From Prevotella fusca JCM 17724 (GTDB taxonomy: Bacteria > Bacteroidota > Bacteroidia > Bacteroidales > Bacteroidaceae): DNA of 64,000 nt. A program made the translations under genes and the position numbers. The notes below the pieces were generated by a model that saw nothing but the letters and a program-made list of their open reading frames with translations, ran no database searches and had not been told where the DNA came from. Positions 17,665 through 26,496 of the stretch are shown here, piece after piece (position 1 is the first letter of the stretch; each line of letters begins with the position of its first letter). The stretch spans positions 1,463,001-1,527,000 of the forward strand of contig NZ_CP012074.1 of assembly GCF_001262015.1 (NCBI RefSeq), read 5' to 3'.

Positions 17665-18147
17665 CTAATCTCCTGTCTTGTTAGTGATGTTCTCCGCAGC
17701 TTCAATCCCTTTATTGATTGATTCAGAGAACTTCATCAGTGCCCGTGAGGTTTCAGCATAGGCGTCCTTTGTGTCCGTATAGGTATCCTGTTCGGTCTGT
17801 CCGGCTCTGTTCTCGCTTTGATAGACGATAGCACCGGCAGCGAAAAGAAGCAGCAGGCTGGCTGCAATGCCTACTACCCAGCGCAGGTTACTGTGCCTTA
17901 CTGTGCGACGAGCGGTTATCTCTACGGTATTCCACTGGTTTATCTGTCGGCTCAGCCGTGCTTCCAAGCCCTCCGGAACAGGACAATCCTCGGACTGAAG
18001 AGCCATGAAGATGGCACTCTCTTCCTCCAAAGCAGCATCAACATCGCCACTATTGAAATAGGAACGCAGTATGTTCTCCTCTTCCTCGGTGGTCTGTCCG
18101 TCGTAGTATCGGACAAGCAGACGCTTTATTTCTTCAGTCTTTGCCAT
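17665..18147 (-). CDS. Putative anti-sigma factor (single-pass membrane protein)
   Basis: The product has 160 residues. The first 85 are soluble and helical (MAKTEEIKRLLVRYYDGQTTEEEEN). One membrane helix follows at about residues 90-110 (WVVGIAASLLLLFAAGAIVYQ), and a short polar tail would face the periplasm. Its start overlaps the end of the ECF sigma gene by 14 nt, the classic sigma/anti-sigma arrangement. No zinc HxxxCxxC motif is present, so it is not a ZAS-type anti-sigma factor. The role rests on context and topology. Confidence 0.7.
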   Translation of the reverse strand: MAKTEEIKRLLVRYYDGQTTEEEENILRSYFNSGDVDAALEEESAIFMALQSEDCPVPEGLEARLSRQINQWNTVEITARRTVRHSNLRWVVGIAASLLLLFAAGAIVYQSENRAGQTEQDTYTDTKDAYAETSRALMKFSESINKGIEAAENITNKTGD

Positions 18148-18643
18148 GTTGTATTGTCTTTATCTGTTCTCTTATTTTCTTTCGTGCACGGCTCAGAATA
18201 CTCCTCACATTCACTTCCGTGAGCCCAGTCTCCGTACTGATTTCCTCAAAGGAACGGTCTTCAATGTCGCGCATCACCATTATCCTTCCCTGTGGTTCAG
18301 GCAGGCGGGCTATCATCTGCCTAATCTGCACGTATTCATCATTGTCTTCCACCTGCCTGCTGAGGTTCTGTGAGGAAACGACCTGCAGACTTCCAACGTC
18401 CTTGTCAACCTCGGGCAGGCGGGCTGTCCTCATCCTGTCATAGAACAGCCGCCTCAGAACTGTTATGCTGTAAGCCTCGGGGTTGCCAACCCCTTCTATC
18501 TTATCACGCTGCATCCAGAGCTTCAAGAAGGTTTCCTGCACCAAGTCTTCGGCAGCCTGCACATTACCTATAAGCCTGTATGCCACCGAAAAAAGTTTCC
18601 GATGACAGGGCAGGAACAGTTGTTTGAATTCGGTTGCTTGCAT
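18134..18643 (-). CDS. ECF-type RNA polymerase sigma factor
   Basis: The 169-residue product has sigma region 2 (YRLIGNVQAAEDLVQETFLKLW) and region 4 (LPEPQGRIMVMRDIEDRSFEEIS, followed by the helix TGLTEVNVRSILSRARKKI). No region 1.1 or 3 is present, as usual for ECF factors. It directs RNA polymerase to a small regulon. It is flanked by DUF4252 genes on both sides and overlaps the putative anti-sigma gene, so autoregulation of the cluster is likely. No ECF promoter motif could be assigned with confidence. Confidence 0.92.
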   Translation of the reverse strand: MQATEFKQLFLPCHRKLFSVAYRLIGNVQAAEDLVQETFLKLWMQRDKIEGVGNPEAYSITVLRRLFYDRMRTARLPEVDKDVGSLQVVSSQNLSRQVEDNDEYVQIRQMIARLPEPQGRIMVMRDIEDRSFEEISTETGLTEVNVRSILSRARKKIREQIKTIQHGKD

Positions 18644-18715
18644 GGGCTGATGTGCAGTGTAGGAATTAACAGGCGATGGTGTGTGATGACGGATAGCGAC
18701 AGGTCGAAACGTATC

Positions 18716-19207
18716 TTATGGCTTTTTCAAACAGTTCTTCTTCGTGTTCCGTTTTACTACCGTGTCCACATCATCTGGTTTTATCTTACCTTTAATTTGC
18801 ATGATGGCACCCTCGTTATTGCCGGCAGAGAGGATGAGCAGTTCACGGATGTAGCCTTTCTTCTCCTTTATATAGATATAACTGGTTTCATCTCCCTCCT
18901 TACAGAAGATAACAGGCGTATATCCTGCAGGCTGGAAGGTCTGGAGCGTCTTCTGAAAGTTCTTTCTAACAGCAGGACTGCAGCTCTCCATGTCAAGAGC
19001 CCGGACGGAAGAGACAGCCTTCAACGCCCTGCCTTCGTCCTGCCCTTCCTTCGCAAGCATCTTGACCATTGACATTACGAAACGTGGGATATGCACATAC
19101 TCTACGTTCTTCTCGTTCCTGTACTGTCTGAACAACGCCTCAACGCTCTGTGAGGAAGTTCCCAGCACACTGAGAGCGAAGACAAACAAAATAAGAACCC
19201 GTTTCAT
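18716..19207 (-). CDS. DUF4252 protein, copy B
   Basis: The 163-residue exported protein has signal peptide MKRVLILFVFALSVLGTSSQS. The domain begins VEALFRQYRNEKNVEYVHIPRFV and contains SSVRALDMESCSPAVRKNF and GYIRELLILSAGNNEGAIMQIKGK, in register with copies A and C. It lies 13 nt after copy C and 72 nt before the sigma factor. Its C-terminal region after the domain (DVDTVVKRNTKK) is basic. Function unknown. Confidence 0.82.
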   Translation of the reverse strand: MKRVLILFVFALSVLGTSSQSVEALFRQYRNEKNVEYVHIPRFVMSMVKMLAKEGQDEGRALKAVSSVRALDMESCSPAVRKNFQKTLQTFQPAGYTPVIFCKEGDETSYIYIKEKKGYIRELLILSAGNNEGAIMQIKGKIKPDDVDTVVKRNTKKNCLKKP

Positions 19208-19220
19208 ACCTCACTTTGCT

Positions 19221-19733
19221 TTATTTGGTCTGCGAATCCACGATGGCATCAAGGTCGGAAGGATTGATGTGTCCATCGATTCTGATGAGTGAACAGTCTT
19301 CCTTGTCCATGGCAAAGATGACAATGCTTTGGATTTCCTTCTCATTGCTCTTGACGAGTATTCTGACCTTTTCACCATCCTCATTCGTCTTTACCATAGG
19401 CTCATATCCCTTCACCTCCAGACCTCCGATTCGCTTGTATAAGTTGTCTTTTGCCTTCTTATCGGTATTCTCAAATGCCAGAATCTGCAAGGCATCAATC
19501 TGGTCGGCAAGGGCACTTGCTGTCTTATCATTGGACGATTTCAGTCCCATCTTGATGAACGACTTGGGCAGATTGATATAAGTAACGTTCTTTTCACTCT
19601 TGAGCTGCTTGAAAATCTCCTCAACACCATCATTCTTAGGCACGCTGGTTACGAGTGACGGTTTAGCCTGTACAGTGCAGCCTGAGAGGAGAACAGCTGC
19701 TGCGAAAGCAATAGTAAAGATTGTTGTTTTCAT
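19221..19733 (-). CDS. DUF4252 lipoprotein, copy C
   Basis: The product has 170 residues from MKTTIFTIAFAAAVLLSGC, whose lipobox LSGC predicts a lipoprotein; an upstream ATG at 19757 adds eight residues before the signal sequence. The DUF4252 domain is recognised by GVEEIFKQLKSEKNVTYINLPKS, ADQIDALQILAFENTD and a closing IRIDGHINPSDLDAIV. It is the first gene of the sigma-factor cluster. Having one lipid-anchored and two soluble exported paralogues together suggests a multi-part envelope sensor, which is inference. Confidence 0.84.
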   Translation of the reverse strand: MKTTIFTIAFAAAVLLSGCTVQAKPSLVTSVPKNDGVEEIFKQLKSEKNVTYINLPKSFIKMGLKSSNDKTASALADQIDALQILAFENTDKKAKDNLYKRIGGLEVKGYEPMVKTNEDGEKVRILVKSNEKEIQSIVIFAMDKEDCSLIRIDGHINPSDLDAIVDSQTK

Positions 19734-19959
19734 TGTCTTGATGTTTAAAAGATTCATGATTCTGTTTCGTTTACATTAATATAGACGGAAGAACTGGGAG
19801 TTTTGTGACAAAGGATGGTATTTTTTTTCTGATAATAATCGTTTCAAGAGGGACATCTGACTGTGAGAAGCGAGGACAGACAGCCGTAATTCAAGCGGCA
19901 ACCGACAAGGTATGGAGGCGCATCCAGTATGCTTTTTCATACAGAAAAGCTGCCTGCTG

Positions 19960-20051
19960 CGAATTATTTTCATGAAAAGAAATATTTATTATCGTGAAAA
20001 GAAATATTTATTTTCATGAAGAAAATTATTTCTTTTCATGAAAAGAATTTG
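19960..20051. repeat. Phased palindromic array, family R1 (4 units)
   Basis: CATG/CGTG cores at 19971, 19993, 20015 and 20037, exactly 22 nt apart, bounded by GAATTATTTT and AAAAGAATTT. With the ruvB terminator it is all that I can identify in the 19758-20198 gap. Confidence 0.85.
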
Positions 20052-20151
20052 ATACTGTTCATTTTCATAGGCGGAAAGGATTATGTTTGATAAGGATATT
20101 AACGCCAGACATCCGCTGTATTGACGTCAGTTCAGGGTCATATAATGCAAA

Positions 20152-20195
20152 AACTCCATTGCATAAGCTCGCCATGAAACCTGCGCAATGGAGTT
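20152..20195 (-). terminator. Terminator of ruvB
   Basis: AACTCCATTGC at 20152-20162 is the perfect complement of GCAATGGAGTT at 20185-20195. Read on the minus strand the stem is followed by TTTTTGC. It lies directly after the ruvB stop codon. Confidence 0.7.
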
Positions 20196-20198
20196 CTT

Positions 20199-21233
20199 TT
20201 AGTCGAATAGTCCCGGCTGGAGGGGATTTTCCTGATATGAGTTTCGCCCGAGATGGTTGTAGGCAAGCTGCGTTGCCACACGTCCACGAGGTGTCCGCTT
20301 GATGAACCCCTCCATAATGAGGAAAGGCTCATAAACCTCTTCAACCGTACCGGAGTCCTCACCGATGGCTGTTGCAATGGTCGAGACACCTACCGGACCG
20401 CCACGGAACTTGTCGATGATAGTGAGAAGAATCTTGTTGTCAATCTCGTCCAGACCATACTTGTCAATGTTCAGTGACTGCAGTGACATCGTAGCAATTT
20501 CGGGCGTGATAGTACCGTTACCCTTCACCTGTGCGAAGTCGCGCACACGGCGTAACAGAGAGTTACAGATACGTGGCGTGCCACGTGAACGGCGTGCTAT
20601 TTCATTTGCAGCCTCGTCCACGATGGGCACTCTCAGCAGTTGTGCCGACCGCTTGATAATGCGTTGCAATGTTTCCGGGTCATAGTATTCCAAGTGCAGA
20701 TTGATACCGAAACGGGCACGGAGCGGGGCAGTGAGCAGTCCGCTTCGTGTCGTTGCACCAACGAGGGTGAAGGGGTTGAGGTCTATCTGGATAGACCGTG
20801 CCGATGGTCCCTTATCAATCATAATATCAATACGATAGTCCTCCATCGCAGAGTAAAGATACTCCTCCACGACAGGAGAAAGGCGGTGTATCTCGTCAAT
20901 AAACAAGACATCATTAGGCTCTAAGGACGTGAGGATACCCGCAAGGTCGCCCGGCTTGTCGAGCACAGGACCAGAGGTAATCTTGAAACCTACGCCCAGC
21001 TCGTTGGCAATGATGTTGCTCAATGTCGTCTTACCCAGTCCCGGAGGACCGTGCAGGAGGGTATGGTCGAGCGGTTCGCCACGGAACTTGGCGGCTTCAA
21101 CAAAGACACTGAGGTTCTCGACAACCTTCTGCTGTCCGCTGAAATCATCAAACTTCAGCGGGCGCAGGGCGTTCTCAAAATCCTTCTCGACCGAGTTCAG
21201 CCTTTCTTCATGTATATCAAAATCTTCTGACAT
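20199..21233 (-). CDS. ruvB: Holliday junction branch migration helicase RuvB
   Basis: RuvB is the AAA+ motor that, with RuvA, drives branch migration of Holliday junctions before RuvC cleavage. The 344-residue product starts [12 protein letters not shown]; the longer frame to 21359 adds an unrelated basic leader. Seen are Walker A ([12 protein letters not shown]), Walker B ([10 protein letters not shown]), sensor I ([11 protein letters not shown]), the arginine finger region (APLRARFG) and the C-terminal winged helix ending [16 protein letters not shown]. ruvA is not adjacent, as is common in Bacteroidetes. Confidence 0.97.
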   Translation of the reverse strand: MSEDFDIHEERLNSVEKDFENALRPLKFDDFSGQQKVVENLSVFVEAAKFRGEPLDHTLLHGPPGLGKTTLSNIIANELGVGFKITSGPVLDKPGDLAGILTSLEPNDVLFIDEIHRLSPVVEEYLYSAMEDYRIDIMIDKGPSARSIQIDLNPFTLVGATTRSGLLTAPLRARFGINLHLEYYDPETLQRIIKRSAQLLRVPIVDEAANEIARRSRGTPRICNSLLRRVRDFAQVKGNGTITPEIATMSLQSLNIDKYGLDEIDNKILLTIIDKFRGGPVGVSTIATAIGEDSGTVEEVYEPFLIMEGFIKRTPRGRVATQLAYNHLGRNSYQENPLQPGLFD

Positions 21234-21403
21234 GCTGCTAATTTTCTGCAAAAAATGCAAGTGGGAGAGGCTGTTTAAAAGTCGTGAAGCATGGCTTTTA
21301 TGTCCGCCAATGGCAGTCTTTTGCGGATGTACAAGCCGCCCTTTCCTACGAATTGACACCCATTGCCATTCTTCTGCAGCCTCGGAGTAGATATTATTTT
21401 CTG

Positions 21404-21411
21404 CAAAGGTA
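21404..21411 (-). promoter_or_regulatory. -7 box upstream of ruvB
   Basis: The minus strand reads TACCTTTG, a match to TAnnTTTG, about 170 nt upstream of the ruvB ATG. No TTTG is found at the ideal distance upstream (a CTTG sits 16 nt away). It is back to back with the YitT promoter. Confidence 0.45.
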
Positions 21412-21434
21412 CTCTATTTTTTCTGTGCAAGTGC

Positions 21435-21462
21435 TTTGTTTCAGAAAATTTATTTAAATTTG
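21435..21462 (+). promoter_or_regulatory. Likely promoter of the YitT-family gene
   Basis: TTTG at 21435-21438 and TAAATTTG at 21455-21462; the 16-nt spacing is shorter than the norm. The position, 30 nt before the ATG at 21493, favours that start over the in-frame ATG at 21436, which would lie upstream of the -7 box. Confidence 0.5.
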
Positions 21463-21492
21463 CAGGGTCATTTCACTTATATCCTTAAACGT

Positions 21493-22401
21493 ATGATTAA
21501 CAAGAAAGTTCTTTATCGGGAGATATTAGACTATGTGATGATAGCCGTAGGTATGCTTTCCTATGCTATCGGATGGATGATCTTTCTCCTTCCCAACCAC
21601 ATTGGTAACGGTGGAGTAGCCGGTCTGGCTTCAATCCTGAAGTGGGGACAGAACATTGAAGTGAGTAACACCTACTTTGTTTTGAACGCCATTCTGCTGG
21701 CTGTAGCCTTGAAAGTCCTGGGCCTGAAGTTCTGCATCAGAACCATCTATGGTGTCTTGATGCTGACAGCCATGACGAAGATTTTAGGTTATTTCGTGCC
21801 TAATCCGGACCTCTTACACGATGAGCCTTTTATGGCAGCCATCATCGGAGCATCGTTCTGTGGTGTGGGTCTGGCTTTCGGTCTGTCCTACAATGGCAGT
21901 TCGGGTGGTTCGGACATCGTTGCAGCCATCGTCAACAAGTACCGTGACATCTCCCTCGGACGTGTTATCCTGTTGGTTGACATGACCATCGTGACAGGCA
22001 GTTATCTTGTTCTTCATAACTGGGAGCAGGTTATCTACGGTTATGTTAACCTTATTATCACCTCGTTTGTGCTCGACCAAGTCATCAGTTCCAGCCGCCG
22101 TTCGGTGCAGTTCCTCATCATTTCCGAACGTTATAAGGAAATCTGTGACATGATTTCAAAGGACCAGCCACACCGCACCAGTACCATCATCGACGCAAAG
22201 GGTTACTATACGGGACATGACATAAAGGTTGTCATCGTCGTGACCCGCCAGCGTGAGGCATCTTACGTCTATCGCATGATTGATGACATTGACCCAGATG
22301 CTTTCGTAACACAGAGTCGGGTAATGGGCGTATTCGGTAAGGGATTCGACAAGTTTAAGGTGAAGAAGAAGACATCACAGAAGAACCAGCAGAAGGTGTA
22401 A
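21493..22401 (+). CDS. YitT family membrane protein (DUF161 + DUF2179)
   Basis: The 302-residue product has five or six membrane helices in residues 10-200 (for example VMIAVGMLSYAIGWMIFLL and AAIIGASFCGVGLAFGLSY with the conserved GSSGGSDIVA loop). A cytoplasmic DUF2179 domain follows (SRRSVQFLIISERYKEICDMI, ending FVTQSRVMGVFGKGFD). YitT proteins are widespread, and a transport role is suspected but not established. It is a single-gene unit between its own promoter and a strong terminator. Confidence 0.9.
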   Translation: MINKKVLYREILDYVMIAVGMLSYAIGWMIFLLPNHIGNGGVAGLASILKWGQNIEVSNTYFVLNAILLAVALKVLGLKFCIRTIYGVLMLTAMTKILGYFVPNPDLLHDEPFMAAIIGASFCGVGLAFGLSYNGSSGGSDIVAAIVNKYRDISLGRVILLVDMTIVTGSYLVLHNWEQVIYGYVNLIITSFVLDQVISSSRRSVQFLIISERYKEICDMISKDQPHRTSTIIDAKGYYTGHDIKVVIVVTRQREASYVYRMIDDIDPDAFVTQSRVMGVFGKGFDKFKVKKKTSQKNQQKV

Positions 22402-22433
22402 TAACCTTACGTTGGTCAAGAACGATAAACAAA

Positions 22434-22475
22434 GCCGGCTGACACTTGGTGCGTGTCAGCCGGTTTTGTCTTTTT
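22434..22475 (+). terminator. Intrinsic terminator after YitT gene
   Basis: CCGGCTGACAC at 22435-22445 and GTGTCAGCCGG at 22453-22463 form an 11-bp GC-rich stem with a 7-nt loop, followed by TTTTGTCTTTTT. Confidence 0.9.
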
Positions 22476-22549
22476 GATTATTAGGCTTATTGGACTTGTT
22501 GGACCAATCAGGCTAATCAGCACAATAAGCCCCATTGACCTAACAGCCT

Positions 22550-23164
22550 TTATTTCATCTTCAATGCAGCCTTGACACCAGCCTCTACGTCTTTCATGTC
22601 AGCAGTAGGTTCAAACCTGTCAATGACATGTCCCTGACGGTCAATGAGAAACTTCGTGAAGTTCCATTTGATACTTGGGTCCTTAGCATAGGCAGGATTC
22701 TCCGCACGGAACTTCTCATCGAGGAACTTACCGATGCTACTATTCAGGTCGAAGCCCTTGAATGGCTGTTGAGCCTTCAGATAGGTGTAAAGCGGTGATT
22801 CGCTCTGCCCGTTGACATTGAGCTTTGCAAACTGTGGGAAAGTGGTCCCGTAGTTGCCTGTACAGAAGGAGTGAATGTCGCGGAACGTGCCCGGAGCCTG
22901 TGCACCAAACTGATTGCAAGGAAAGTCAAGGATGACGAGTCCTTGCTTCTTATAGGTCTCATAGAGTTTCTGTAACGCCTCATACTGCGGTGTAAATCCG
23001 CATTTTGTCGCCGTATTGACGATGAGCAGCACCTTGCCCTTGTAGTCCTTTAACTTGACGGTACGCTCGTTTCCGTCCTTTACACTAAACTTGTAAACGT
23101 TCTTCTGAGCCATGACAGATACTGCCATGAGGGCTAAGAAGAGAAGTGATAATAGTTTCTTCAT
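22550..23164 (-). CDS. Glutathione peroxidase family protein, exported
   Basis: This is a thiol peroxidase of the GPx family and reduces peroxides, usually with thioredoxin in bacteria. The 204-residue form starts MKKLLSLLFLALMAVSVMAQ, a signal peptide, so the enzyme should act outside the cytoplasm. The peroxidatic residue is Cys in NTATKCGFTPQY, not selenocysteine. Gln in FPCNQFG and Trp in WNFTKFLID complete the catalytic tetrad pattern. An ATG at 23176 would add four residues. It has no obvious operon partner. Confidence 0.92.
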   Translation of the reverse strand: MKKLLSLLFLALMAVSVMAQKNVYKFSVKDGNERTVKLKDYKGKVLLIVNTATKCGFTPQYEALQKLYETYKKQGLVILDFPCNQFGAQAPGTFRDIHSFCTGNYGTTFPQFAKLNVNGQSESPLYTYLKAQQPFKGFDLNSSIGKFLDEKFRAENPAYAKDPSIKWNFTKFLIDRQGHVIDRFEPTADMKDVEAGVKAALKMK

Positions 23165-23317
23165 AAATTTAATCATTGCTACCCACCTCCATCTTCCCCA
23201 CGAATATGGGGCTTGAAATGTTATGTGGGTCATCTTTCAAGTGTTTTGTTTGATATGTTTTACTTCTGTTTCTACTATTGTTTCCCGTTAAGAGGATTGT
23301 CACCAGGCATTTATAAC

Positions 23318-23405
23318 ATGATTACAAAGCGTTTGTAATACCATTACAAAGCACTTGTAGTATGATTACAAAGCGTCTGTAATACCATTACAAAGCATTA
23401 GTAAC
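23318..23405. repeat. Phased array, family R4 (ATTACAAAGC units)
   Basis: ATTACAAAGC begins at 23321, 23343, 23365 and 23387, exactly 22 nt apart; each is followed by a partial mirror such as GTTTGTAAT. It accounts for the only structure seen in the 23165-23574 gap. Confidence 0.88.
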
Positions 23406-23574
23406 ATGTTTCCCAACCAGTGGGAAGATGCGAAAACCATCCGGACTCCATTCCGAAAGACCGTATAAAAACCTTGGAAACAGGCTGATCACAATCTTTC
23501 CAATATGTCAGCCCCTTCTCCTTTGGGAAGATATACAGGCTGGACCTGGGAGCAGAACTTCAGCAGACGGGACC

Positions 23575-24267
23575 TCACAACAGCCTCATCAGCTCTTTCA
23601 TTCCCTCGCTGGCACCTTTCTTGATATGCGTCACACGCCCTGAACCACTGACAGGTGCATCATCGGGATCAATGAGGTAGATGGGAGTTCCCGGACGGGC
23701 ATACTGTACAAGACCGGCTGCTGGATAGACATTCAGCGACGTACCGATGATAACGAAGATGTCAGCCTGTGCTGCTTCGGCGGCGGCAGGTTCTATCATG
23801 GGGACAGCTTCGCCGAAAAAGACGATGAAAGGACGCAGCAGACTGCCGTCACCAGCCCGTGTCCCCAGGGCAACCTCACAGTTTTCCGGTGGCAATTCCT
23901 GTATGTAACGGCTGTCATAAGGCTCATTGCTTGAGCAGACCTTTGTCAGTTCTCCATGCAGATGGATGACCTTTGCAGAGCCAGCCTTCTCATGAAGATT
24001 ATCAACGTTCTGCGTGATTACGGTCACCTCATAGGCTTTCTCAAGCTCCTTGATGAGGCGATGACCTTCGTTAGGTTTGGCAGCATAGAGCTTTTTACGC
24101 AGGTTATTGTAGAAGTTGTTGACCAGTGTAGGGTCAGCTAACCAGCCCTCATGGGATGCTACCTGCTCAACAGGATAATCCTCCCATAGTCCGTCATTGC
24201 CGCGGAAGGTCTTGAAACCACTCTCCACAGACATGCCGGCACCTGTTAAGAATACGATTCTCTTCAT
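23575..24267 (-). CDS. Sir2-family NAD-dependent protein deacylase
   Basis: The enzyme removes acyl groups from lysines, consuming NAD. The 230 residues start MKRIVFLTGAGMSVESGFKTF, containing the NAD-binding GAGxSxxSG motif. TQNVDNLHEKAG and the catalytic histidine in HLHGEL follow, then IGTSLNVYPAAGL. The four-cysteine zinc ribbon usual for CobB is not visible: only two isolated cysteines (KVCSS and PENC) occur in that region. A frame to 24318 adds a spurious leader. It appears to be monocistronic. Confidence 0.9.
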   Translation of the reverse strand: MKRIVFLTGAGMSVESGFKTFRGNDGLWEDYPVEQVASHEGWLADPTLVNNFYNNLRKKLYAAKPNEGHRLIKELEKAYEVTVITQNVDNLHEKAGSAKVIHLHGELTKVCSSNEPYDSRYIQELPPENCEVALGTRAGDGSLLRPFIVFFGEAVPMIEPAAAEAAQADIFVIIGTSLNVYPAAGLVQYARPGTPIYLIDPDDAPVSGSGRVTHIKKGASEGMKELMRLL

Positions 24268-24487
24268 ACCTTTTCTCCTTTTATGCGTCGGGAAGTCGAG
24301 GACACCAGAGACGGTCACGGGGAGTTATGGCAATGTTCCTGATGACAGAAGCCTATGCTGAAGACACTCTTGTGCAGCCTTGCCAAGTCCCCGGCCAACC
24401 TCTCCAATCTCCATGTATTCCTCACGTTCTCTACCACAAATTTAGTTATTTTAATTCGATTAATGCAATACTATACCTTAAAAATAG

Positions 24488-24495
24488 TATCTTTG
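24488..24495 (+). promoter_or_regulatory. -7 box of the FKBP cluster
   Basis: TATCTTTG matches TAnnTTTG 33 nt before the ATG at 24528. No clear TTTG at the expected -33 position. Confidence 0.55.
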
Positions 24496-24527
24496 CACAT
24501 TAATTATTAATAATATCAAGAACTATA

Positions 24528-25133
24528 ATGGACAAATTAAGCTACGCACTGGGTATCGGTATCGGTTCACAGCTCGCAGGAATGGGCGCAAAGGAACTGA
24601 ATATCGACGACTTCGCACAGGCTATCAAGGATGTTATTTCAGGTTCAGAACTGAAAGTTGACAATGCAGAGGCACAGAAACTCGTACAGAACTTCTTTCA
24701 GGAGCAGGAAGCTAAGCAGCAGGCTGCAGCAGCTGAGGCTGGTAAGGCAGCAAAGACAGCAGGAGAGACTTTCCTTGCTGAGAACGGCAAGAAAGATGGC
24801 GTCGTAACCTTGCCATCAGGTTTGCAGTATCAGGTTCTGAAGGAAGGCAACGGCAAGAAGCCTTCAGCTACAGACCAGGTTGTATGTCACTATGAGGGTA
24901 CACTGATTGACGGTACCGTATTCGATAGCTCTTACAAGCGCAACCAGCCGGCTACATTCGGTTTGAACCAGGTTATTGCAGGCTGGACAGAGGGTGTGCA
25001 GCTCATGCAGGAGGGTGCCAAGTACCGTTTCTTCATCCCTTATAACCTTGCATACGGCGAGCGTGGTGCCGGTGCACAGATTCCCCCTTTCGCAGCCCTT
25101 GTCTTCGATGTTGAGCTGATTGAAGTGAAGTAA
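24528..25133 (+). CDS. FKBP-type peptidyl-prolyl isomerase, cytoplasmic
   Basis: It catalyses cis-trans isomerisation of prolyl bonds and may act as a chaperone. The 201 residues begin MDKLSYALGIGIGSQLAG without a signal peptide. A helical dimerisation part (residues 1-85, Ala/Gln-rich) precedes the FKBP domain (TDQVVCHYEGTLIDGTVFDSS, VIAGWTEGVQLMQEG, NLAYGERGAG, FDVELIEVK), with the usual aromatic and Asp pocket residues. It resembles FklB. It is the first of three FKBP genes in a row. Confidence 0.93.
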   Translation: MDKLSYALGIGIGSQLAGMGAKELNIDDFAQAIKDVISGSELKVDNAEAQKLVQNFFQEQEAKQQAAAAEAGKAAKTAGETFLAENGKKDGVVTLPSGLQYQVLKEGNGKKPSATDQVVCHYEGTLIDGTVFDSSYKRNQPATFGLNQVIAGWTEGVQLMQEGAKYRFFIPYNLAYGERGAGAQIPPFAALVFDVELIEVK

Positions 25134-25222
25134 GGAATTATGTGTAGGCAGTTTCAGACGAAAATCATCGTCCATCATCGCCTGCCCTGATAATATTCTT
25201 AAGAAACTAAACAATTAAAATA

Positions 25223-26128
25223 ATGAAGAAAATTTATTTATTGGCCGCTATGGCTATCGCAGCTGCAGGTTTCACCGCCTGTGGCAACTCCGCTCCAAAG
25301 GAGGAAATGAAGTCTGATGTTGACTCTTTGAGCTACGCATTCGGTGTTGACCAGGGTCAGAGTGTCAAGCAGTATCTCCAGCAGATGCAGATTGACACCG
25401 CTTACATCGATGAGTTTATCAAGGGTATGAACGACGGTGCACAGAACGCAGAGGACAAGAAGCGTGCTGCTTACAATGCCGGTATCGGTGTTGGTATGCA
25501 GATGAACATGATCATCAAGCAGCAGATTAACCGTCAGATCTTCGGCGAGGACTCTACCAAGACCATCTCTCTGAACAACTTCCTCGCTGGTTTCGCAGCA
25601 AGTGCAAAGGGTCAGGGACAGAAGATGACCGTTGAGCAGGCTCGTGAGATTGAGCAGAAGACTTCAAAGGCTATCCAGATGAAGGCTGCTGAGAAGACTT
25701 ACGGTGCCAACAAGAAGAAGAGCGATGCTTACATGGCTGCCAACGCAAAGAAGGAAGGTGTGAAGACAATCGGCCAGGGTGTGCAGGTGAAGGAGCTGAA
25801 AGCTGGCTCCGGTGCTACACCAAAGGCATCTGATGTTGTCAAGATTAACTATGTCGGTAAGACCATCGAGGGTAAGGTTTTCGACCAGCGTGACGGCGCA
25901 ACAATGCCAGTTGGCGGTGTTATCCCAGGCTTTACAGAGGCTCTGACCAAGATGCCTGTAGGTGCAAAGTGGGAGATTACCATTCCTTACACAGCTGGTT
26001 ACGGTGCTGAGCAGCCAAGTCCAGACCTCAAGCCATTCTCAACACTCGTGTTTACCGTTGAGTTGCTCGGTATCGAGAAGGCACCTGAGAGCGCACCGGC
26101 TATGCCTCAGACAAAGCCAGGAATGTAA
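25223..26128 (+). CDS. FKBP-type peptidyl-prolyl isomerase, lipoprotein
   Basis: The product has 301 residues. MKKIYLLAAMAIAAAGFTACG shows a lipoprotein signal with lipobox FTAC. The N-terminal dimerisation region has VDSLSYAFGVDQGQSV, a long helical part follows, and the FKBP domain runs from about residue 200 (SDVVKINYVGKTIEGKVFDQR, VIPGFTEALTKMPVG, STLVFTVELLGIE). It is 89 nt after the cytoplasmic FKBP, so co-transcription is likely. The Pro/Ala/Met tail after the domain is variable. Confidence 0.93.
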   Translation: MKKIYLLAAMAIAAAGFTACGNSAPKEEMKSDVDSLSYAFGVDQGQSVKQYLQQMQIDTAYIDEFIKGMNDGAQNAEDKKRAAYNAGIGVGMQMNMIIKQQINRQIFGEDSTKTISLNNFLAGFAASAKGQGQKMTVEQAREIEQKTSKAIQMKAAEKTYGANKKKSDAYMAANAKKEGVKTIGQGVQVKELKAGSGATPKASDVVKINYVGKTIEGKVFDQRDGATMPVGGVIPGFTEALTKMPVGAKWEITIPYTAGYGAEQPSPDLKPFSTLVFTVELLGIEKAPESAPAMPQTKPGM

Positions 26129-26202
26129 TAACCGGGGGTCGGTGAGTCTTCCTTTTCCCTACGGAAGAGCATCTGCTGCAATCCTCCTTAACAATGGATG
26201 AA

Positions 26203-26359
26203 GAATTATTTTCATAAAAAGAAATATTTTTCATCGTGAAAAGAAATATTTTTCATCGTGAAAAGAAATATTTTTCATCGTGAAAAGAAATATTTTTCAT
26301 CGTGAAAAGAAATATTTATTCTCATGAAGATAATTGTTTATTTTCGTGAGAATAATTCA
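26203..26359. repeat. Expanded phased palindromic array, family R1 (7 units)
   Basis: Cores (CATA, four CGTG, CATG, CGTG) start at 26213, 26235, 26257, 26279, 26301, 26323 and 26345: every step is exactly 22 nt. The middle units are identical (GAAATATTTTTCATCGTGAA), showing recent tandem expansion of the normal four-unit array. Confidence 0.95.
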
Positions 26360-26496
26360 GTAATGATGCACTTGCGTAGCAGAAAAGGGAGACGCTGATG
26401 TGCTTTTCCAAGCTCATTATTCATCGAACTTACACCTGGGAAAAGGGCTTAAAGCCATAAGAACATTATAGAAAGAATATAAAGGAGGGTGATTGT

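Noticed and set aside
22480..22545. Further 22-nt array after the YitT terminator
   Set aside because: TTGGAC/GGCTAATC steps recur at roughly 9 nt without a 22-nt grid; low-complexity sequence only.
26203..26359. CRISPR-like periodic repeat
   Set aside because: The 22-nt units are contiguous with no spacers, are palindromic and degenerate, and no cas gene is present.
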